The notes beneath the pieces are model-generated. The model did not search any database and was not told the origin of the DNA. It was given only the letters and a program-made list of their open reading frames with translations. The position numbers were made by a program, and so were the translations under genes. From a virus, in the IMG/VR virus record IMGVR_UViG_3300048027_000304, positions 1-30,746 of that record: a stretch of 30,746 nucleotides of DNA; one strand, given 5' to 3'. Shown piece by piece: positions 5,009 through 11,464 of the stretch; positions within the stretch are counted from its first letter, which is position 1, and each line of letters begins with the position of its first letter.

Positions 5009-5835
5009 AACATTTCTTTGGTGAAAACTCTTTTCTTTGTTTCTTTTGGCTTTGCTAATAACCGAGCTTTATCCAAATCACTGTCCCAATTATTGAGAAG
5101 AGCATAAACACTTGTTCGGTGATATTCATAGGGCTGTTTTCTAAAAGCATCCATTTCCTTAACTTCCTCTTTGCTTGGTGCAAGTTGACGAAGGGCTGAC
5201 GCTTCCAAAACCGACCAAAGCGTTTGGTCTTTTCTCCCAAACCACTTCCCGATAAACTGCATTTGTGAGTTGGTTCGCAAAACTCTTATTTTTCTTTGAT
5301 TAGTCTTGGGCTTGTTTAACGCACCTTTTGGAAAAACAGAATCCCAACTATCCACCGAAGGTGGAGGCTTCTTAGTTTTCTTTTCTTTATCTTTATCTTT
5401 ATCTTTACTCTTTCCTTTCTTTTCGTTTTCGTCTTGCTTTTCCGAGTCGCTAACCACATGGCTAACCAGTTGGTTTTCCTCTTTGGTTTTATCAGGGTTT
5501 TCCTTTGGTTTTTCTTTTTTAGGACGGCCACCAAGCTTTCCTGCTTCACGTTTTGCTTTCACTGCTTTTTCAGAATCAACAGGGTAATATGCAATTACTA
5601 AATCATCACCTTCAAAACCATAAAGAGGGCTGATGGTTTTAACTTCTTCTTCAGTCACTCCGGCAAGCTGTTGCCATTGCCTGTTTTTCCAAGATTTGCA
5701 GCCTTTAATTACACCGCTATTCTCTTGTGTCGCACACCAACCCAGCAACGCAATCCATGTGGCTCGCTCTACTGGCTCGGCTCCAATAAACTCAACACCG
5801 CGCAAAATGTCGGTGTGGATGTTCAAATAATTCAT
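5005..5835 (-). CDS. Replication initiator / helicase-loader-like protein
   Basis: This 276-residue protein resembles phage replication O-type or DnaD-like proteins. Its N-terminal part (residues about 1-90, including TWIALLGWCATQENSGVIKG and LAGVTEEEVKTIS) looks like a winged-helix DNA-binding domain. Residues about 100-175 are a very charged Lys/Glu/Asp linker, including KDKDKDKEKKTKK encoded by a hexanucleotide repeat. The C-terminal part contains QMQFIGKWFGRKDQTLWSVLEASALRQL and a YALLNNW segment. Position directly before the helicase, with overlapping ATGA codons, supports an initiator or loader role. Family assignment is by pattern and neighbourhood only. The iterons at 2420-2455 are a possible binding target, by inference. 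Confidence 0.6.
   Translation of the reverse strand: MNYLNIHTDILRGVEFIGAEPVERATWIALLGWCATQENSGVIKGCKSWKNRQWQQLAGVTEEEVKTISPLYGFEGDDLVIAYYPVDSEKAVKAKREAGKLGGRPKKEKPKENPDKTKEENQLVSHVVSDSEKQDENEKKGKSKDKDKDKEKKTKKPPPSVDSWDSVFPKGALNKPKTNQRKIRVLRTNSQMQFIGKWFGRKDQTLWSVLEASALRQLAPSKEEVKEMDAFRKQPYEYHRTSVYALLNNWDSDLDKARLLAKPKETKKRVFTKEML
5385..5408. repeat. Hexanucleotide repeat (CTTTAT x3 + CTTTAC) inside the initiator gene
   Basis: Four tandem 6-bp units encode the KDKDKDKE stretch on the minus strand. Slippage here would keep the reading frame and only change linker length. It is probably a simple-sequence expansion in a disordered linker. Confidence 0.7.
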
Positions 5836-5841
5836 TCGTTT

Positions 5842-5928
5842 TCAGTCTTTTTTTTGGGTTTCGTGTCGTTGCTCTGTGAGCCTATAAAGGTCTCTTGTCG
5901 TTTTGTCTATTTTCATTTCGTTTGTCAT
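5842..5928 (-). CDS. Possible 28-residue protein between phosphoesterase and initiator genes
   Basis: A short frame starts at 5928, five bases after the phosphoesterase stop, and ends at 5842, six bases before the initiator ATG. It begins MTNEMKIDKTTRDLYRLTEQ and is charged and helical. It fills an otherwise unexplained 98-bp gap in an operon that has almost no non-coding DNA. No family is recognised, and chance cannot be excluded. Confidence 0.4.
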   Translation of the reverse strand: MTNEMKIDKTTRDLYRLTEQRHETQKKD

Positions 5929-5933
5929 AAAAA

Positions 5934-7070
5934 TTATCCATCGCACCGCTCACACATCCAGCCCCGGGTATAATGGTGGTAAAGATTTACCCCGCATTTG
6001 CAGACTTTCTGCTCGCTATCAACGTAATGCGTCAGCCGGGCAACTTGCCCGTTGTCGTAGCTGTGAATGAATGCTTCCACCGCCTTCGGGCTTCGATAGC
6101 CCTTCTTTGCGTGCCATGCGTCACTTGCTGACGGGCTGCGAAGATATTCAGCAGTCACTCCGATAAAATCTTGCCCAGCCATGAATTTAGCGGTTTGTTT
6201 GTGGTGAATGTGATGCAGATAGATATAGCGGTGAACGCTATTGCTCCACATATCTGGGCGCTCTGTCGCCATCAGCAAAGGAGTGTCGGCAAGTTTGGCA
6301 CCATCGCCGTGGCTAAAACTTAAAAGGTTTTTGCCGTAGCTCGTATACTTTCGGTGTGCTATTGAGACATCAAAGGTGATGTTTTTAGATTTACGGAAAT
6401 ATGCCTTAATTGTTTGAGCAAGCATAAAGCCGCTCATAAAGTCGTGATTTGACGGTGCAAAAATAATTTCAACATCGGCCAGCGGTAAGCACTTCTCAAT
6501 TGCCCTTATATACATATCCCGGGCCGCTAGGAAGGCGTCATGCCATTTCCCATCCATGTCTTGGCTTGTCCCCCCGCTTGTAACTGGAGAGCTTGATGAG
6601 TCGATATGAAGGCAGTCGTTGCCAATCACAAAAATGATTTTATCTAAAGGAAACCCGGCAGCCTTTTGAATCAGTGAATCAATCCCAGAGTCAACTATGC
6701 TCACGGCTTTCTTTACATCGTAACTCTCACCAGCTTCGTGGTTGACTGCCAGTTTGCCAACATGGATGTCCGAAGGGTCAAGGATTAAGCAGTGCGGGTT
6801 TTTAATTTTGCTGCGCTTAATCTTTCGGAACTTCGGCGAGTATCTTTGAACGTCTTTAATAATAGGGTCAAAGACATCTTCAAGCTGCAACCCGTCAGTC
6901 TTGCTGAAAATTGAGAACTTTTCGGATTTATACCAAAAGTGTTTGACGTTTGAGAGCGGCAACCCGGCTTCATCGCATTGGTTTACAAGCTCGCTTGCCA
7001 CGCCCTTTTTACGGAGCTGCCTTATGAGAGCATATTCGTCTTCGCTTAATCTAAGTCTTGGAACACTCAT
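5934..7070 (-). CDS. Metallophosphoesterase with N-terminal HTH and C-terminal zinc ribbon
   Basis: This 378-residue protein carries the calcineurin-like metallophosphoesterase motifs in order: DIH (101-103), GND (150-152), NHD (208-210), HGDG (254-257) and a His-rich HHIHH (286-290). The N-terminal 60 residues look like a helix-turn-helix (LSEDEYALIRQLRKKGVASE). The C-terminus has a Cys-rich ribbon (CKCG...CERC), probably binding zinc. This arrangement is common in phages, where the enzyme is thought to act as a nuclease or DNA-processing phosphoesterase. Its location among exonuclease, annealing and resolvase genes agrees with a recombination role. The ATG at 7070 overlaps the previous stop by 4 bp. 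Substrate is unknown. Confidence 0.8.
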   Translation of the reverse strand: MSVPRLRLSEDEYALIRQLRKKGVASELVNQCDEAGLPLSNVKHFWYKSEKFSIFSKTDGLQLEDVFDPIIKDVQRYSPKFRKIKRSKIKNPHCLILDPSDIHVGKLAVNHEAGESYDVKKAVSIVDSGIDSLIQKAAGFPLDKIIFVIGNDCLHIDSSSSPVTSGGTSQDMDGKWHDAFLAARDMYIRAIEKCLPLADVEIIFAPSNHDFMSGFMLAQTIKAYFRKSKNITFDVSIAHRKYTSYGKNLLSFSHGDGAKLADTPLLMATERPDMWSNSVHRYIYLHHIHHKQTAKFMAGQDFIGVTAEYLRSPSASDAWHAKKGYRSPKAVEAFIHSYDNGQVARLTHYVDSEQKVCKCGVNLYHHYTRGWMCERCDG

Positions 7071-7357
7071 TCTTTAAGTCTTTTTTGGGTTCGCTCCCAT
7101 GCCGGGAAAAATACTTCATCCATGCAGCGCACAACGGCTTCCTGCTCATAGTTTTCACACCAGCCAACGCCGGAAACCAGCAATGATGCTTCAAGCATTT
7201 CATGGCGTAGGGTTGTCTCTAGCGTCCAGCCAGTGATTTCTTTGCTCAAAACTATCACCCGGTCGTCATGGCGGTATTGGCCATAACAATCATCAAGCTC
7301 GGCACGTTTGATTTTAATTCGTTGCCCTGCAATTAGGACGCTTTGCGGGAATGGCAT
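7067..7357 (-). CDS. Small metallopeptidase-like protein with altered HExxH motif
   Basis: The 96-residue protein has a zinc-peptidase-like layout: a beta-rich N-terminus (VLIAGQRIKIKRAELDDCYGQY), a segment DRVIVLSKE, then the helix TLRHEMLEASLLVSG and a downstream helix YEQEAVVRCMDEVFFPAW. ImmA/IrrE-like and related phage proteins share this order with HExxH in the first helix. Here the motif reads HEMLE, so the second His is replaced by Glu. It may be a divergent active site or a non-catalytic relative. It overlaps both neighbours in the recombination operon. Function is uncertain; an anti-repressor or host-protein cleavage role is only a suggestion. Confidence 0.55.
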   Translation of the reverse strand: MPFPQSVLIAGQRIKIKRAELDDCYGQYRHDDRVIVLSKEITGWTLETTLRHEMLEASLLVSGVGWCENYEQEAVVRCMDEVFFPAWERTQKRLKE

Positions 7358-7581
7358 TTTGAAAATTGGTAATATTTTAAGCGCGGCTCATACACCACGT
7401 TGATTTGCCGGGCAAGTTCTAGAAAGTTTTCATCCGGCAAAGCGTGTTTTCGGCATTTGCACTCTGCAAAGGTCACACCCGGCTCATACTGTAGTTGCGG
7501 CTGGCATTTGCATTTAGGACAATGTGAGACAAGCCACTGAGCTTGGTTGAGTTCGTCGTGATGTTTGGTTAGTGCGCTCAT
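7333..7581 (-). CDS. Small zinc-ribbon protein
   Basis: This 82-residue protein has a CPKCKC motif near residues 21-26 and a second Cys pair (CKC) near residues 41-43, with a beta-like linker QPQLQYEPGVTFAE between them. Together these form a plausible rubredoxin-type zinc knuckle. A helical C-terminal tail follows. Such small proteins often bind nucleic acid or act as partners of the adjacent enzyme. Its ATG overlaps the stop of the RuvC-like gene (ATGA), and its end overlaps the next gene by 25 bp. No specific function is recognised. Confidence 0.6.
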   Translation of the reverse strand: MSALTKHHDELNQAQWLVSHCPKCKCQPQLQYEPGVTFAECKCRKHALPDENFLELARQINVVYEPRLKYYQFSKCHSRKAS

Positions 7582-8060
7582 GCTCGTTGCCAGTGGTGTC
7601 TCGCAATTAGGTATGCGTCAATTATGCCATCGTGTGGCTTCTTGGCTCTTTCGCTTCCCAGCCAGTTCTCATCAGGGCAGAGCTTACTGGCTTCACGCAA
7701 AGCAAAAGCTTTGGTTTCACCTTTTGGCACCTTGCCAAGCATGGCCTTTTGCCACTCTCTCACTTGCACCCTTACGACTTGCTGCACTCGACTTTCTGCC
7801 ATTCCTACAAGTTTGCCAAATGATAGAGCCATAGAGCGCACTGCTGCACTGCTCTTCGCGTGCGGCAATGGCTCTTCAATGGCTAAAACATAAGGCGAAT
7901 GAAGGTCACACAGCCAACGGTAGACGGCTAGTGAATCAACTTCACGCTTTTTGCCTACTTTTTTGGTTGGCATTTTAATGCGGTCAATCAAATCACCGTT
8001 GTGGCAGCTAATAGCCGCCAAGCCGCCGTCTAGCCCGTTGTCTATGCCGACAATTATCAT
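7578..8060 (-). CDS. RuvC-like Holliday junction resolvase
   Basis: The 160-residue protein begins MIIVGIDNGLDGGLA, with the first catalytic Asp at position 7 on a beta strand. It has AIEEPLPH (Glu 62/63) in the middle and KPHDGIIDAYLIARH near the end (Asp 144 and Asp 148). This four-acid RNase-H-fold pattern and the length match RuvC-family resolvases. It would resolve branched recombination or replication intermediates before packaging. It sits directly downstream of the annealing protein, exonuclease and winged-helix genes, with ATGA overlaps at both ends. Confidence 0.85.
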   Translation of the reverse strand: MIIVGIDNGLDGGLAAISCHNGDLIDRIKMPTKKVGKKREVDSLAVYRWLCDLHSPYVLAIEEPLPHAKSSAAVRSMALSFGKLVGMAESRVQQVVRVQVREWQKAMLGKVPKGETKAFALREASKLCPDENWLGSERAKKPHDGIIDAYLIARHHWQRA

Positions 8061-8374
8061 TTTAACTTGTGAGCTAGTGCAAGCCCGTCAGGTGTTGGGT
8101 GATAGGTTAGGAAGCCACCATTAACGGTTGATTGCACTCGCTTGTGCTTGATTAACCCCAAAGCGGTGCAGCGTTTAATCGTTGCCCTTACCGTTTCATT
8201 TTCAACTTTGCAAACATCGGCCAACTCAGCGGTTGAGATGCCGGGTTGAATGCAGACTGTTATAATGATTCGGGCTTGGCGTAGTGTTCTAATTCCGTGC
8301 TGCTCAAGTAGTGTAAAGTTGAGCAACGTCCGAAAGCGAACGTCTTGCTGGAATGGGTTAAACATCGTCTTCAT
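8057..8374 (-). CDS. Winged-helix (MarR-like) DNA-binding protein
   Basis: This 105-residue protein has a clear winged helix: RIIITVCIQPGISTAELADV as helix 2 and turn, KVENETVRATIKRCTALGLI as the recognition helix, and a wing ending GGFLTYHPTPDGLALAHKLK. MarR-type regulators share this order. It may regulate the replication operon or act as an accessory DNA-binding factor. The ATG at 8374 overlaps the exonuclease gene by 17 bp; an ATG at 8365 is an alternative. It lies between exonuclease and resolvase genes and is translationally coupled to both. Confidence 0.75.
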   Translation of the reverse strand: MKTMFNPFQQDVRFRTLLNFTLLEQHGIRTLRQARIIITVCIQPGISTAELADVCKVENETVRATIKRCTALGLIKHKRVQSTVNGGFLTYHPTPDGLALAHKLK

Positions 8375-9206
8375 CTTGCATTGATGCCCAAACCGGGCGG
8401 TTTAAGATTGGTGTTTCATTCTCAGCCAACATCGGCCAGTGGTCTTCTTGAGCGGCGTGTTTGAGTTTGCCAAGTAACCTTAGCGCAGTCTTTAGCCCTG
8501 CCGCAATCTCATCCCGGTGAAGCTCTGTAACGCAAACTTCATAAGGTGGGTTGCTCGACTGCCAAACGATTTTAAAACGCTGCCGGGTGTCTTCCGGGTG
8601 TGTTGAGTTCCAAAGTGCTAAATACAGCCCGGCTTGAACGTGGTAACCAAAATTTGCAATCGCCTTGCTAAAGCCTTCAAGCGTAAAGTCCATACCTGTT
8701 GTCTTTAAATCAACAAGGTAATCTTTGCCGACCGGGGCAAGGTCAACAAGACCTTTGAACTGAACACCGCTAATCTTTGCGCCAATGATTACTTGCTTTA
8801 GACTGCCATCAAATATCTCAGCACTTTGCACGTTGGTCTGCATTAGCATCTCTGATGCCTTAACGCCTTCATCAAACTGGGCTTGAGTGATTATAGTCTT
8901 TCCAACTGCAAGCTGTTCATCACGCCACTCCTTGGCTTCCTTTGTTCGGTAGCTTGAAAAGGGTGAGATTCTTATCTCTTCTTCAACCAGCTCTGGGGTG
9001 GTCGTTAGGCAATCAACTAAGCTGCCCCACTGCATGGCAGGAGTCGGTGAAAACTCCCGGGGGTGAAATCGCCATTTAAACAGGCTGCTGCTGTTAAGCT
9101 CCCACAACACTGATTTGCTTAGATAGCTTTCCGGGGCAAATATGTCAGCCCGGTTGCATTTGAGCAGCGTGTGATAGTCGGCACTGCTTACTTCGTGAAT
9201 CTTCAT
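8358..9206 (-). CDS. PD-(D/E)XK exonuclease (RecB/RecE-like, DUF3799 type)
   Basis: This 282-residue protein has the RecB-type nuclease core: KGLVDLAP (Asp about 155), YLVDLKTT (Asp 166, Lys 168), and a QxxxY motif in VQAGLYL (Gln 191, Tyr 195). The N-terminal half holds the usual WGSLVDCL helix and DNA-entry region. Such proteins resect double-stranded ends, leaving single strands for a partner annealing protein. The partner is the ERF-type gene immediately upstream, which overlaps by 4 bp, so the two form a typical two-gene phage recombination pair. Substrate polarity cannot be read from sequence. Confidence 0.88.
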   Translation of the reverse strand: MKIHEVSSADYHTLLKCNRADIFAPESYLSKSVLWELNSSSLFKWRFHPREFSPTPAMQWGSLVDCLTTTPELVEEEIRISPFSSYRTKEAKEWRDEQLAVGKTIITQAQFDEGVKASEMLMQTNVQSAEIFDGSLKQVIIGAKISGVQFKGLVDLAPVGKDYLVDLKTTGMDFTLEGFSKAIANFGYHVQAGLYLALWNSTHPEDTRQRFKIVWQSSNPPYEVCVTELHRDEIAAGLKTALRLLGKLKHAAQEDHWPMLAENETPILNRPVWASMQDEDDV

Positions 9207-9784
9207 TTGAGCGGTTCGATTGTGTTTTGAATCTTGCTTTCAAGCACTGTTTTTGATTTCACGAAATCAATTTTCGGAATGTCTTTAATGGCATCAACTC
9301 CGAGCCACTTTAAAAACTTATCTTTATCTGAGCCTGTCTGAGTCAGTAATGCTTCCAGCTTCTTAGCTTGGGCTGCTGTAATTGTCTGCACGGTGTGCCG
9401 TGCTTGATGGCTGTCGCTGTCTTCACTAGCGTCAAGGCATAGAAGCCCGGCTAGAGCATACTTGCGAGCGTAGGAACTAGCAGAGCCGCTGATTTGCTCC
9501 ATGCTCATGCCTTTACGACTAGAGTCTAGTTCGGCATACCCTGTTGATGATAAAGCAGTATCGCCGTCTGAGATGGTCGCTGTTGCTTTTACGAACAGTC
9601 TGCCGTCAACGTCATGCAAGTCGTCGCTGATGTTTAAGAGCAGCTTGTGCTTTTCAAGCAATGGCTTGGCCGCTTGGGTAATGTCTTCAACATTGCGGTA
9701 GTTAAATTTGGCAAAAGAATTCTTTCGCCCTTTTGGTGTTTTAAGTTCAGCAATCAATGCGATTGCGTTTTTTGGTGTTTTCAT
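9203..9784 (-). CDS. ERF-family single-strand annealing protein
   Basis: The 193-residue protein shows the ERF pattern: YRNVEDITQAAKPLLEKHKL near residues 28-47, a beta segment with DGDTALSSTGYAEL, and the signature SGSASSYARKYALAGLLCLD followed by ASEDSDSH. ERF proteins form rings that anneal complementary single strands and promote phage recombination. The C-terminal third is a separate small helical domain (KKLEALLTQTGSDKDKFLKW), common in this family. It partners the downstream exonuclease and overlaps the upstream 50-residue membrane-peptide gene by 4 bp. Confidence 0.9.
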   Translation of the reverse strand: MKTPKNAIALIAELKTPKGRKNSFAKFNYRNVEDITQAAKPLLEKHKLLLNISDDLHDVDGRLFVKATATISDGDTALSSTGYAELDSSRKGMSMEQISGSASSYARKYALAGLLCLDASEDSDSHQARHTVQTITAAQAKKLEALLTQTGSDKDKFLKWLGVDAIKDIPKIDFVKSKTVLESKIQNTIEPLK

Positions 9785-9933
9785 TGGTTTTTTCTGTTTT
9801 GTTTCTTGTCAGCTTGCTGTTTTAGCTTGCTTAAATATCTCTGATTGCTGCGCTTCATGTTGAGTGCAACAACCAAAACGGTAAGTGGAGCCATTAAAAG
9901 AATGGCAATAATTGTAAGTAGTGGGTGATTCAT
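9781..9933 (-). CDS. 50-residue single-span membrane peptide
   Basis: A short frame encodes MNHPLLTIIAILLMAPLTVL, a strongly hydrophobic N-terminal segment of about 22 residues. A very basic tail follows (KLKQQADKKQNRKNQ). Its TGA overlaps the ATG of the annealing-protein gene (ATGA), and its ATG overlaps the stop of the preceding gene (TAATG). These two couplings strongly support a real gene despite its size. It probably sits in the inner membrane with its basic tail in the cytoplasm. A membrane tether or host-physiology role is possible; no family is recognised. Confidence 0.7.
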   Translation of the reverse strand: MNHPLLTIIAILLMAPLTVLVVALNMKRSNQRYLSKLKQQADKKQNRKNQ

Positions 9934-10112
9934 TACAAAGTCTTTAAGATTATTTTGTTTTGCTCATCAAGGCTCAGTGCCTTGTCTACATCAGCAAACC
10001 AAGAGTATGCGGTAAGCCACTTTCTGACACTTGCTAAATTAAAGGCACCCCTTTCATCAATAATGTCTTGGGTGATTTCTTGTAAGGTTTCTTTTGCGAA
10101 TTGTTTTTTCAT
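9933..10112 (-). CDS. Hypothetical 59-residue protein
   Basis: The peptide begins MKKQFAKETLQEITQDIIDE and continues with ASVRKWLTAYSWFADVDKAL. It is helical and charged, without hydrophobic spans. The ATG at 10112 has the repeated leader ACTAAAAAAACGATATG and an upstream hairpin (10132-10147), matching the start of the gene at 1512. The stop overlaps the ATG of the membrane peptide (TAATG). No family is recognised. Its position suggests it belongs to the replication and recombination operon. Confidence 0.65.
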   Translation of the reverse strand: MKKQFAKETLQEITQDIIDERGAFNLASVRKWLTAYSWFADVDKALSLDEQNKIILKTL

Positions 10113-10147
10113 ATCGTTTTTTTAGTTGGTTGCCCGTCTTTCCGGGC
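10110..10147 (-). promoter_or_regulatory. Leader with hairpin and ACTAAAAAAACGATATG start context
   Basis: The minus strand has the stem GCCCG/CGGGC (10147-10132) with a six-base loop, then CAACTAAAAAAACGAT and the ATG at 10112. The last 17 or so bases before the ATG are nearly identical to those before the gene starting at 1512. The stem sequence differs between the two, so structure rather than sequence seems conserved. No T run follows, so it is not a terminator. Confidence 0.45.
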
Positions 10148-10199
10148 TGTCAGGTGTAGATTTAGGACGCACCACGGTCCGGTAGTAGGCTGCCAGCCG

Positions 10200-10280
10200 T
10201 TAAACTTGTCCGCCTGCCCATGCTAAAAGAATCATAATTGCAACATAAAGGGCGGCTTGGATAATCTCTTTAATATTCAT
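10200..10280 (-). CDS. Possible 26-residue membrane peptide
   Basis: The short frame begins MNIKEIIQAALYVAIMILLA and is almost entirely hydrophobic after the first five residues, so it would form a single membrane span. Its start context, CACGGCGATATGAA, closely resembles the one before 1003. It also lies 9 nt from a candidate -10 box (10290-10295), the same geometry as the early genes. It would be the first gene of the replication operon. Very short length keeps confidence low. Confidence 0.45.
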   Translation of the reverse strand: MNIKEIIQAALYVAIMILLAWAGGQV

Positions 10281-10289
10281 ATCGCCGTG

Positions 10290-10317
10290 ACTATTTCACA
10301 AATGCCACGGGAGTAAA
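10290..10317 (-). promoter_or_regulatory. Candidate promoter of the replication operon
   Basis: On the minus strand TTTACT (10317-10312), a 16-bp spacer and AATAGT (10295-10290) precede an ATG at 10280 by 9 nt. Each box matches the sigma-70 consensus at four of six positions. The 16-bp spacer and near-leaderless spacing match the left-end promoters, but the TTGA-N6-TCAA palindrome is absent. It sits right after the late-operon terminator, where a new promoter is expected. Confidence 0.45.
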
Positions 10318-10349
10318 AGACTTTTTTTATCCACCCAAGCGATTTTCTT

Positions 10350-10373
10350 TAAAATCCCTTATTTTATAAGGGT
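10350..10373 (-). terminator. Intrinsic terminator ending the late operon
   Basis: CCCTTA (10356-10361) and TAAGGG (10367-10372) form a six-base-pair stem with a five-base loop, one base after the amidase stop codon. On the minus strand the stem is followed by ATTTT. The T run is short, so it may be a moderate terminator. It marks the end of the structural and lysis transcript. Confidence 0.6.
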
Positions 10374-10991
10374 TTAAGCAGCAAAATAATTCTTGAGAGC
10401 GTCAGCATAAACGTCTGCAAGAGCTTCCTGATTGCCATCAAATAGCACCCATTCACCGGGATTGCTGCCAAAGAACGGCTCGCAGATGATGGCAGTTGGC
10501 TCTGTCTTCACTAGGAATTTGTAACCACGCTCACCAACCCGCACCATCTTTGCGCCCCGATTGTTTTGTGCAGGAATTGCTGCTTCATGCTGGTTGGCAA
10601 ATGCCTTGGCCAACTTCTCTCCGCTTTTACTGCCGTGGTAAAATAGATACTCAAAACCCTTCGCTGACGTGCTTGTGTAGCTGTTAAAGTGAAGCTCAAG
10701 CGCCACATCAAATCCCCAAGTGCGCTCTCGCACCCAGTCCATGCTCTTGCCGTAGGTCTTAAATGGGTAGTCATTAATTACTTCGGATGCTATCCCGCGC
10801 TCCTTAAGTTTCTCATTTAAAAAGATGGCAACAGCATTGTTGTATTCCCACTCACTAACTCCACCCACACTTCTAGCTCCGCTATCGTTGATTCGGCTGT
10901 GGCCTACGCATATGGCAACCTTCCTGACTGGCTCGGGCTTTGGCTCACGCTTGAAAAACAAGGCCAGCAGTTTTTGGAGAAAAGATTTCAT
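10374..10991 (-). CDS. N-acetylmuramoyl-L-alanine amidase (Amidase_3 endolysin)
   Basis: This 205-residue protein has the Amidase_3 zinc-site pattern: GHS (His 31), Glu 47 in VSEWEYN, His 101 in ALELHFNS, and Glu 171 in IICEPFF. It would cut the bond between muramic acid and the peptide stem, degrading the wall at the end of infection. The N-terminus MKSFLQKLLALFFKR is hydrophobic then basic. It could be a weak membrane anchor or a signal-anchor-release element, although it is shorter than usual. The ATG overlaps the stop of the lipoprotein gene (ATGA). It is the last gene of the late operon. Confidence 0.92.
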   Translation of the reverse strand: MKSFLQKLLALFFKREPKPEPVRKVAICVGHSRINDSGARSVGGVSEWEYNNAVAIFLNEKLKERGIASEVINDYPFKTYGKSMDWVRERTWGFDVALELHFNSYTSTSAKGFEYLFYHGSKSGEKLAKAFANQHEAAIPAQNNRGAKMVRVGERGYKFLVKTEPTAIICEPFFGSNPGEWVLFDGNQEALADVYADALKNYFAA

Positions 10992-11218
10992 TTGCCGATT
11001 ATTATGGCGCGTCGATAGGAGTAGTCACTATGAAACTTCTGACCGCGCCCGGGAAGTATGCCTTCTTGGAATTGATAAAACTGGCCGTCAATCAGAGTCA
11101 CTGTCGGCGGGTCGTAGAGTGCGCTCTCGTTTAAGCCTTTTAGTGAGTCGTTCAAGGCGCAACTTGGCAGCAGCACTGCCGTCAGCAGCAAGCTCATCAA
11201 TTGCGTCCTCAAGCTCAT
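10988..11218 (-). CDS. Outer-membrane lipoprotein, o-spanin (Rz1) candidate
   Basis: This 76-residue protein has a lipoprotein signal: a basic start (MSLRTQ), a hydrophobic core (LMSLLLTAVLL) and a lipobox ending PSC, with the acylated Cys at about residue 20. The mature part is short, with Pro/Gly-rich stretches such as YDPPTVTLIDGQFYQFQEGI. It starts inside the preceding gene in a different frame (overlap 11088-11218), as Rz1 does inside Rz. It stops on the ATG of the amidase. A role in outer-membrane disruption is therefore likely and implies a Gram-negative host. Confidence 0.65.
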   Translation of the reverse strand: MSLRTQLMSLLLTAVLLPSCALNDSLKGLNESALYDPPTVTLIDGQFYQFQEGILPGRGQKFHSDYSYRRAIIIGK

Positions 11219-11291
11219 ATATGTAATTCCGTTGCTTCCATTCTAAATGAGCAACAAAGGCTCTCAGAGCGGCTGTAAGCAGCTTTATCAC
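11088..11291 (-). CDS. Small helical protein overlapping the lipoprotein gene, i-spanin-like
   Basis: The 67-residue peptide begins MIKLLTAALRAFVAHLEW and continues as a charged, coiled-coil-like helix (ELEDAIDELAADG, then KLRLERLTKRLKRERTLR). It starts with GTG overlapping the preceding TGA (GTGA). It shares 131 bp with the lipoprotein gene in another frame. The layout recalls i-spanin/o-spanin pairs. However, the N-terminal hydrophobic segment is short and interrupted by Lys, Arg and His, so a membrane span is doubtful. It could instead be a soluble lysis-accessory protein. Confidence 0.5.
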   Translation of the reverse strand: MIKLLTAALRAFVAHLEWKQRNYIYELEDAIDELAADGSAAAKLRLERLTKRLKRERTLRPADSDSD

Positions 11292-11464
11292 TTCTTGGCG
11301 TTAAAGACGTTCAACGCCAGCCAGTCAATTAGCTTGTAAGCCTTGCCGATGATGGTGTCATCTTTTGGGGTGGGTGTCAGTGCAGCGATTGCGGAAGCGG
11401 CTGCGATGACGGCGGTGACGACTCCGAAGAGTTGCTCTTTGTTTTCAATTATATAATCAATCAT
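11288..11464 (-). CDS. 58-residue membrane peptide with PTPKDD motif, holin candidate
   Basis: The predicted peptide begins MIDYIIENKEQLFGVVTAVI, continues with an Ala/Ile-rich hydrophobic stretch to LTPTPKDDTIIGKAYKLIDW, and ends LALNVFNAKK. From memory, this is a recurrent small phage protein with a first span, a TPTPKDD turn and an amphipathic second helix, often found beside lysis genes. The ATG overlaps the upstream stop (ATGA) and the TGA overlaps the next start (GTGA). It lies directly before the spanin-like pair and amidase, so a holin or holin-partner role is plausible but unproven. Confidence 0.7.
   Translation of the reverse strand: MIDYIIENKEQLFGVVTAVIAAASAIAALTPTPKDDTIIGKAYKLIDWLALNVFNAKK

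Noticed and set aside
5351-5365. TCCACC-GAA-GGTGGA inverted repeat in the initiator gene
   Set aside because: It lies inside coding sequence (Pro/Ser/Val/Asp codons) with no flanking signal, so chance is the simplest explanation.
5306-5587. Plus-strand ORF antisense to the initiator gene
   Set aside because: It is a Ser/Phe/Leu-rich shadow of the Lys/Glu linker on the other strand.
10285-10310. CCGTG/CACGG inverted repeat as a plus-strand terminator
   Set aside because: The stem is only 5 bp with a 16-nt loop, it overlaps the candidate promoter, and no plus-strand gene precedes it.
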